Part shown: positions 58,749 to 64,000 of the stretch, in pieces
Layout of the letters: each line of letters opens with the position of its first letter
Numbering within the stretch: the first letter of the stretch is position 1
Translations under genes and position numbers: made by a program
Source: Saprospiraceae bacterium
GTDB lineage: Bacteria; Bacteroidota; Bacteroidia; Chitinophagales; Saprospiraceae
Reading direction: 5' to 3'
Assembly: GCA_025055285.1 (NCBI GenBank)
Contig: JANWXM010000003.1
Span: 94,714-158,713 of the forward strand
Length of the DNA stretch: 64,000 nucleotides
The notes under the pieces: model-generated
What the model was told of the DNA's origin: nothing
Databases searched by the model: none
The model's input: only the letters and a program-made list of their open reading frames with translations

Positions 58749-61193
58749 ATGCAAAACGGCGAGCTACACTCTAGGCAACGCCCCTTTTTTCTCTTCATCC
58801 TCTGGATGAAACTAGCCCTTTTGGTAGGAGGAACAGGATGCCAGCTGTCGAAGTATTTAGCCGCAGAACAAGCGCCGATCCTGCGCTCTAATAGGATAGA
58901 AATCCAAAGCCAAGCGCCGTTGCCAAAAGAGGTAAAGTCAGCACTGAAATCAGAGCTGAAGCGCTTTGTTCGTCAAAAGCCTAATAAGCGCAGTTTTTTT
59001 GGCCTAGGGCCACCTGTTCAACTAAGTTTGTATTATCGCTATCGCCAAAAATCTTCGCCTTTAGCGCGCCTAATTCTCAAGCGACTTGCCGAACCACCGG
59101 CACTCTATGATGCAACGCTGAGCGAGCGTACGAACAAGAATTTCCAAAACTATGCTCGGCAGCGCGGTTATCTGAATGCTACTAGCCGGTACGAGGTAAG
59201 CTTTCGAGAGCGCCTACGCGGAGGGGGAGGGAGTGCTCCGCACCGTTGGAAAGAGGCCGCCGTCACCTATTTCGTTGACTTAGGCGAGCTGCACCGCATT
59301 GAATCTGTCTCTTTCAGTAGCTCCGATTCTCAAGCCCATGCACTTTTACAGCGCAGTGCGAGCAGTTCCCTATTGAAGCGCGGCAGTGCCTTAGACCGCG
59401 AGGTCTTCGAAGCAGAAAGGAGCCGCATTTCCTATGTATTTAAAAATCAAGGTTATGCCTTTTTCCCGCCAACATCCGTGGAGTTTGTTGGTGATAGCTC
59501 CGGTACGCGTACGCACGTAACAGTAGCGGTAAAGATGCCCGACGATGCTGCTGCTCATCGCGTGTATCGCGTCGGAAAAGTCGAAGTCTTCTTGGACTTT
59601 GTGCCCGAACTGATAGGCACAGGGCGCGATACCTTAATAGAAGGCATTTATTTCACTACTTCTTCTACGCAATTTGCAGTAAATCCTGAACGGCTGCTCG
59701 CTGCCATTGCCTTTCGCCCAGATTCTCTGTATCGTCAGGAGGACCTTGACCAGACCGCTCGCAATTTGAATACATTGGGCATTTTCCAATTTGTTACCAT
59801 CCGAACTCCTGCCGACTCTATTGCTCCCGGGCGGATCAACGTTGCCATAGCCCTATCGTTAAATAAGCGTTTATCGGTTAGTTCGGGTTTTGAGTTCAAT
59901 TCTTCAACCAATGCGGGCAGTGAAATTACAGGCCGACTCTTCGGCATGTCTGCCTATCTGTCGGTCAACCACCGCAACTTATTGAGAGGCGCAGAAAATT
60001 TGCGCACTGATCTCTCGTATAGCACTGAGCTGGACTGGTCTGCTCCGCGTAGCAATTTATTCTTCTCGCAAGAATTTAAATTTCAGAATGAGTTGCTTTT
60101 CCCGCGATATTTCGATTATTTGGGCATATGGGAGCGGCTCAACCGCTGGAATGCCGTTTCTGATCGTTTCTATCGACGCCTTCGTCGCGAAGGCCGCGTT
60201 CGCATGTCGCTGAATTATAGCTTTTTAGATTTAAGAGGCTTTTATACCTACGACCTATTTAACGCTGCTTGGGGCTATAGCGTGCCTATTGACAACGAAC
60301 ATCAACTGCTGCTCGACCATTTGGGTATTGATGTCCTTCGTCCGACGCTGAGGCCTAACTTCGACAGCATTTTCGGTCGAAACGAGTTCTTGCGCCGCAG
60401 CTTTGGCGATCAGCTCTTCACGGGCTTTTTGCTGCGTTCTTTTACGTATTTGTATACCGGAAGGCCGAATGTTTTTGGTGAACGCTGGTTCTTCCGCTTG
60501 AATGCCGAGTTTTCGGGCATCGAGGAACACCTTTTCAACCGTCTTTGGTCGGCAGCGTTTGGGCCGACAGATTGGCGAATTGCTGGTCTTGAGTTCTCTA
60601 AGTATGCGCGTTTGGATGTCACAGGTAGTTACACGCGCGACTTTGCTGAAGGTATCACAGCCGTTTTTCGAATGGGGGCAGGTGTTGCTCTCCCCTTTGG
60701 AAGCCGTCGCGATGTGCCTTTTGTCAAGCAGTTTTTTGTCGGAGGGCCCTCTAGCCTTCGCGCCTGGCGCATCCGCGAGATTGGCCCCGGAGGGTATGTG
60801 CAACTTGATGAATCATGCCAATGTGCTGCGCGCTTGTCGCCGCCATTTTATCAAGCAGCTGACTTTCGATTTGAACTTAACGGCGAGTTGCGCTTTCCTA
60901 TTCTTTGGTCACTTAAAGGTGCCGTGTTCGTAGATGCGGGCAACATTTGGACGCTAAAACCAGACCCTCAGCGACCAAACGCTGAATTGCGGTGGAATGC
61001 CTTTCAACACATTGCTATAGGTACTGGATTTGGATTACGACTTGATTTTCAGTACTTTGTATTCCGATTCGATTGGGGAGTCAAGGTGCGTCGTCCTTAT
61101 CGCACTCCAACAGAAGGCCATTGGGTAGACTGGAGTAGCGCTCGATGGCGCGATATCAGCAACTTTAACGTTGCTGTAGGATATCCGTTCTGA
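58749..61193 (+). CDS. Omp85/BamA-family outer-membrane lipoprotein, TamL-like
   Basis: An 814-aa protein. A signal with VGGTGC (Cys31) makes it a probable lipoprotein, followed by QLSKYLAAEQAPILRSNRIEI, the opening seen in TamL. POTRA-like alpha/beta domains cover about 50-370, and a C-terminal Omp85 beta-barrel covers about 380-814. Conserved barrel motifs are seen: FVGGPSSLRAWRIREIGPGGY (the GG..RxWR motif), KGAVFVDAGNIW and GTGFGLRLDFQYFVFRFDWG. TamL replaces TamA in many Bacteroidota. No tamB gene lies within the window. Confidence 0.9.
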   Translation: MQNGELHSRQRPFFLFILWMKLALLVGGTGCQLSKYLAAEQAPILRSNRIEIQSQAPLPKEVKSALKSELKRFVRQKPNKRSFFGLGPPVQLSLYYRYRQKSSPLARLILKRLAEPPALYDATLSERTNKNFQNYARQRGYLNATSRYEVSFRERLRGGGGSAPHRWKEAAVTYFVDLGELHRIESVSFSSSDSQAHALLQRSASSSLLKRGSALDREVFEAERSRISYVFKNQGYAFFPPTSVEFVGDSSGTRTHVTVAVKMPDDAAAHRVYRVGKVEVFLDFVPELIGTGRDTLIEGIYFTTSSTQFAVNPERLLAAIAFRPDSLYRQEDLDQTARNLNTLGIFQFVTIRTPADSIAPGRINVAIALSLNKRLSVSSGFEFNSSTNAGSEITGRLFGMSAYLSVNHRNLLRGAENLRTDLSYSTELDWSAPRSNLFFSQEFKFQNELLFPRYFDYLGIWERLNRWNAVSDRFYRRLRREGRVRMSLNYSFLDLRGFYTYDLFNAAWGYSVPIDNEHQLLLDHLGIDVLRPTLRPNFDSIFGRNEFLRRSFGDQLFTGFLLRSFTYLYTGRPNVFGERWFFRLNAEFSGIEEHLFNRLWSAAFGPTDWRIAGLEFSKYARLDVTGSYTRDFAEGITAVFRMGAGVALPFGSRRDVPFVKQFFVGGPSSLRAWRIREIGPGGYVQLDESCQCAARLSPPFYQAADFRFELNGELRFPILWSLKGAVFVDAGNIWTLKPDPQRPNAELRWNAFQHIAIGTGFGLRLDFQYFVFRFDWGVKVRRPYRTPTEGHWVDWSSARWRDISNFNVAVGYPF

Positions 61194-61661
61194 GCAGCAG
61201 GAGAGGAACAGTCAACCTACAAACTTAATCTGCCAAGAGTTGGAATTTCCTCTTGAACAAAACTTCTCGTAACGCCCAGGCCACCGAGAGGAACTGAGTG
61301 GAGAAGGCCTGTTCCAATAAACGGACGTTCAAAGAGAAGCGCCGCACATGGAAAGGATGGGTAGTCGCTAGAGCAGCAAAGCGCGTAGAAGGAATCTTGA
61401 CGCGTATATTTTTTCCAACAATTCGGAAGAGGGGAAGTCAGAATTTTACTCACGGTTTTGCCGTCAGTGTGCTTCGTTTTAATCGCAGGGTTAGTAGCAC
61501 ATATTAATCGTTCGCCGGCGTACAGGTATAGAGGAAATTGCCGGCGCAGTGTTTACAAACAGCATAGCGCCCAGCTACCATAAGGCTAATCATAGGGTTA
61601 ATGGCTATTTCGCCTAGCAAATCTTCTTCTGCCGATAAGAGATCGCCGTAGTACGCGTTGC
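61194..61661. other. Intergenic stretch with a possible gene remnant
   Basis: A 468-bp stretch between two convergent genes. Near its right end the minus strand has an open frame whose stop is at 61504-61506, listed separately. Otherwise no gene is seen, although the left part (61217-61507) has short frames on both strands with no coding features. Confidence 0.35.
61504..61660 (-). pseudogene. Possible 3' remnant of a small gene
   Basis: Minus-strand reading downstream of the Rossmann-fold gene gives LGNAYYGDLLSAEED, then EIAINPMISLMVAGRYAVCKHCAGNF, ending before TAA at 61504. The translation looks protein-like (hydrophobic/acidic balance, a CxxC pair), unlike most shadow frames here. No ATG lies before it; the first in-frame Met is internal, and the frame is open upstream only inside the neighbouring gene. 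It could be a decayed gene end, or chance. Confidence 0.25.
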
Positions 61662-62315
61662 CTAGGCTTGAGATACTTTGCTCAAAAGATGGAGTTGTTC
61701 TGACTCTACAAAGTGCATACCTTTTAGTTGAGCATGCGCCAAAGCGACGAGTGCTGCTGCCACTTGCTGTGCGTGAATGCCGCGGTAGCGCACCGGAATG
61801 AGCGGTCGAAAGAAGCGCTCTAAAACTATACCTATGCGCTCACCAAGGCGAAATTCCTCGCGCGGCCCTAACAATAGTGAAGGTCGAACCGAAATAAAAG
61901 TCTCAAAACCGAGTGCGGCGAGTTTTTCCTCGAGTTCACCCTTCATACGCAAATAGAACGACCATGCCCGGGCATTTGCTCCCGCCGATGAAACTAAAAG
62001 GTACTGCCGAACGCCTTGAGTGTGCGCCAGGTGACCCAACATGAGCGGATATTCAACATCCACTCGATATTGAGCGGCTTTTGAGCCCGCCTTCCAAAGT
62101 GTCGTGCCCAGCGCGCAGAAGAGATCGTCGCCGCGCAAAACTTCGACATCAGGGTGTTCGTAGTTAAAGATAACTGGGCGCAGACGCGGGTGTGTGAAGC
62201 GGAGAGGTCGACGCGTTAGAGCGATTACGCTGCTGTAGCGCTCGTCATTGAGTAGACGTTTCAACAAATATCCGCCTACCAGACCCGTTGCGCCTGCGAG
62301 AATAGCCGTTTTCAT
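61662..62315 (-). CDS. NAD(P)-binding Rossmann-fold protein (HTATIP2-like)
   Basis: A 217-aa atypical short-chain dehydrogenase. The N-terminal motif AILAGATGLVGGYLLKRLL (4-22) binds NAD(P). ALTRRPLRF, then DDLFCALGTTLWKAGS, and YLLVSSAGANARAWSFYLRMKGELEEKL (YxxxK active-site helix) follow. The pattern CALGTTxxKAGS is typical of the HTATIP2/YbjT-like group, which are reductases or regulators of unknown substrate. It lies 16 bp downstream of the RND-pump gene on the same strand and may share its transcript. Confidence 0.85.
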   Translation of the reverse strand: MKTAILAGATGLVGGYLLKRLLNDERYSSVIALTRRPLRFTHPRLRPVIFNYEHPDVEVLRGDDLFCALGTTLWKAGSKAAQYRVDVEYPLMLGHLAHTQGVRQYLLVSSAGANARAWSFYLRMKGELEEKLAALGFETFISVRPSLLLGPREEFRLGERIGIVLERFFRPLIPVRYRGIHAQQVAAALVALAHAQLKGMHFVESEQLHLLSKVSQA

Positions 62316-62331
62316 CGTTTCGAATTAAAAG

Positions 62332-64000
62332 TTAGTAAGTGAGGTCTTCCACAAATTCGACATGCTCTTTCTTATTTAGCCCAACTCGAGTGAGGAGATT
62401 GTCAAATAGCGCATACACTATGGGCACGAAAATCAGCGATAGAAACATCGAAGAGCTCAAGCCGCCGATAATTGCCCAGGCCAAACCTACTTTCCAAGCC
62501 GAGCCGGCACTAGTAGAAAGAGCCAGCGGCAATAAGCCGATGATCATGGAAATATTCGTCATGAGCACTGGGCGGAAGCGCAATTTAGTGGCTTGTAGCA
62601 GAGCGGCGTGAAGGCCTAACCCGCGCTGCTTGAGGTGGTTTGCAAAGTCTACGACCAAGATGGCGTTTTTGCCCACCAAACCAACGAGCATGAGCAAGCC
62701 TAAACCAGTGAAAACAGTGAGGTTTTGCTGCGCTAAGGCCATAGCTAGGAAGGCGCCAATCACTGATAGCGGAATGGAGAGCAAAACCACAAAAGGATAC
62801 ATCCAGTTATCGTACAGCGCTACCATGACCAAGTATACGAGCACAAGCGAGGTCCATAGAGCAAACCTCATGGTTCCGAGGCTTTCTTCTTGTCGTCTCA
62901 GTTCTCCGCCAAACTGATAATGCGCGCCAGTGGGCGGGCGAATCGCCGAGACTTTGGCCTTGACTTCGCGCGCTACAGTACCGGTGGGGCGGCCAATGAC
63001 AGAGGCTGAAAACTGTACTGATGGCAGTCGGTCGCGCCGTTCCAATCGCGTTGGGCCAAAGCCCTCCCGCACATTAGCGAATTGTCGAATGGCGATAGGT
63101 ACCCCCAAGGGATTAGTCAAGGTTAAATTTCGAATGTCTTCAGCACTGCGTCGATCGAAAGCGTCCAGGACGACGCGAATGGGATATTCGTAGGCTCCGT
63201 CGCGGAAGCGCACATCGGTATTACCACTAAAGGCCGCCTGAAGTGTTAGTCCCAACTGAGCCATAGTGATGCCGTATTCAGCCATGCGCTGCCTGTCTAC
63301 GACTACCTGTACTTCGGGGTTGCCCACTTCTACACTGGGCGTGATCTCTACGCAGCCCGGCACGGAGGCCATTGCTCGCATGATGGTATCCGACATCGCC
63401 AACAGGCTGTCTAAGTTTGGGCCGTTGATGCGCACTTCAATAGGCGAGAAAGAAAGCCCTAAAATGTCGATGGGATTGGCGCGAATTTGCGCCCCGGCAA
63501 TGCGCTCCTCTAGCTCGAGCTTTGTTTGCCGAGCAAAAACGTCCGTAGAAATGCGGCGCGGCCTAGGGTAGGGTGTTAGTTCTACCAGAATTTCAGCGAC
63601 ATAGGGTGCATTCAATCCAAACGATTTAGAAGTAGTGCCGACGGTAGTAAACAGGCGCACGACGTGCTGCTGTTGCTGCAACCAGTGCTCTACTTCGCGG
63701 ACAATGGCATCTGTTTGAGCTATAGAGGCCGTTTTAGGCAGTTCTATTTCCAGCAAAAACTCGCCGCGCTCACCTGACTCAATAAAAGCATTGCCAATGA
63801 AGCCACCCGTTACCAACCAAACAGACCCTACGCCTAAAAGGCTCACAACCAGCAGTACTACCGCCTTTGTTTTCCAGTTGCGCAAGGCCCATTTCAACAC
63901 ATCCACGAACCAATCTGCAAAACGTTCCAAAACAGTCTCAAATCGCAACACCGCTTGCCCGGCCCAATTCCGACCTTCGAAGCGGTGCAGCTTGCCTATG
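62332..64000 (-). CDS. RND/HAE1 efflux pump, C-terminal half (partial, runs off the window)
   Basis: The reading frame is open to the end of the window (translation begins ...GKLHRFEGRNWAGQ), so only the C-terminal part is visible, about 556 residues. A membrane helix (AVVLLVVSLLGVGSVWLV) is followed by the second large periplasmic loop (GEFLLEIELPKTASIAQTDAI, then SFSPIEVRINGPNLDSLLAM). The five final membrane helices follow, with LVYLVMVALYDNWMYPFVVLLSIPLSVIGAFLA, VGLVGKNAILVVDFAN and RPVLMTNISMIIGLLPLAL. These are AcrB/HAE1 family motifs. The substrate is unknown. An adaptor protein would be expected beyond the window. Confidence 0.93.
   Translation of the reverse strand, partial: IGKLHRFEGRNWAGQAVLRFETVLERFADWFVDVLKWALRNWKTKAVVLLVVSLLGVGSVWLVTGGFIGNAFIESGERGEFLLEIELPKTASIAQTDAIVREVEHWLQQQQHVVRLFTTVGTTSKSFGLNAPYVAEILVELTPYPRPRRISTDVFARQTKLELEERIAGAQIRANPIDILGLSFSPIEVRINGPNLDSLLAMSDTIMRAMASVPGCVEITPSVEVGNPEVQVVVDRQRMAEYGITMAQLGLTLQAAFSGNTDVRFRDGAYEYPIRVVLDAFDRRSAEDIRNLTLTNPLGVPIAIRQFANVREGFGPTRLERRDRLPSVQFSASVIGRPTGTVAREVKAKVSAIRPPTGAHYQFGGELRRQEESLGTMRFALWTSLVLVYLVMVALYDNWMYPFVVLLSIPLSVIGAFLAMALAQQNLTVFTGLGLLMLVGLVGKNAILVVDFANHLKQRGLGLHAALLQATKLRFRPVLMTNISMIIGLLPLALSTSAGSAWKVGLAWAIIGGLSSSMFLSLIFVPIVYALFDNLLTRVGLNKKEHVEFVEDLTY

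Noticed and set aside
1-64000. Prophage, transposon or integron
   Set aside because: No integrase, transposase, terminal inverted repeats or phage structural genes were seen in the window.

Overview
This window is chromosomal DNA from a member of the Bacteroidota, base composition near 50% G+C by eye. The evidence is consistent. The primary sigma factor is the short (289 aa) Bacteroidota RpoD, starting [10 protein letters not shown]. Several genes are preceded by the phylum's -7 box TAnnTTTG. There is a PorP/SprF outer-membrane protein with an OmpA/PD40 partner. Four proteins carry type IX secretion (T9SS) sorting domains, two of them large SprB-repeat adhesins. A DUF3822-rsmD pair, a TamL-type Omp85 lipoprotein and a TraR/DksA-like protein fit the same picture. 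A placement near Saprospiria, Chitinophagia or Cytophagia is plausible but cannot be fixed from sequence alone. I see no prophage, insertion sequence or CRISPR array.

Layout. 0-3.3 kb: a lipoprotein GH53 galactanase, a sodium/solute symporter and a small membrane protein translationally coupled to it (possible galactan use). 3.3-12.2 kb: FadD, MazG, an M43-type metalloprotease whose zinc motif is destroyed, a TraR/DksA protein, Hpt, an FAD oxidoreductase and a T9SS-secreted deiminase of the Porphyromonas PAD family. 12.2-13.2 kb: a 950-bp gene-free stretch before rpoD. 13.2-22.1 kb: rpoD, small envelope proteins, a tRNA-Arg(CCU) abutting a 52-bp perfect palindrome, a phosphodiesterase, a LuxE-like enzyme, DUF3822-rsmD (RsmD has GPPY instead of DPPY), an SH3 protein and dprA.

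22.3-41.5 kb is the most striking part. It holds a 2305-aa adhesin (DUF11-like, PKD-like and SprB repeats), a PhoD-like phosphatase, gpsA, a PorP/SprF protein with an OmpA/PD40 protein, an E2 acyltransferase on the other strand, and a 1425-aa adhesin (CUB, FN3-like, 13 SprB repeats). Both adhesins end in related T9SS type B sorting domains. PorP/SprF proteins are known to accompany such substrates, so I read this as a surface adhesion or gliding module.

41.5-64 kb: a T9SS type A SGNH hydrolase, a GT39 glycosyltransferase, an M14 carboxypeptidase, a rhomboid protease, two outer-membrane barrels (one apparently frameshifted at its signal peptide), an overlapping operon tolC - ECF sigma - putative anti-sigma - CpxP/Spy-like protein, L-threonine dehydrogenase, a sugar nucleotidyltransferase, a LemA-TPM-TPM operon, a TrmH-type methyltransferase, TamL, an NAD(P)-binding protein and the C-terminal half of an RND pump running off the window end. 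Several of the start sites given here replace longer reading frames that begin at unlikely TTG/GTG codons.
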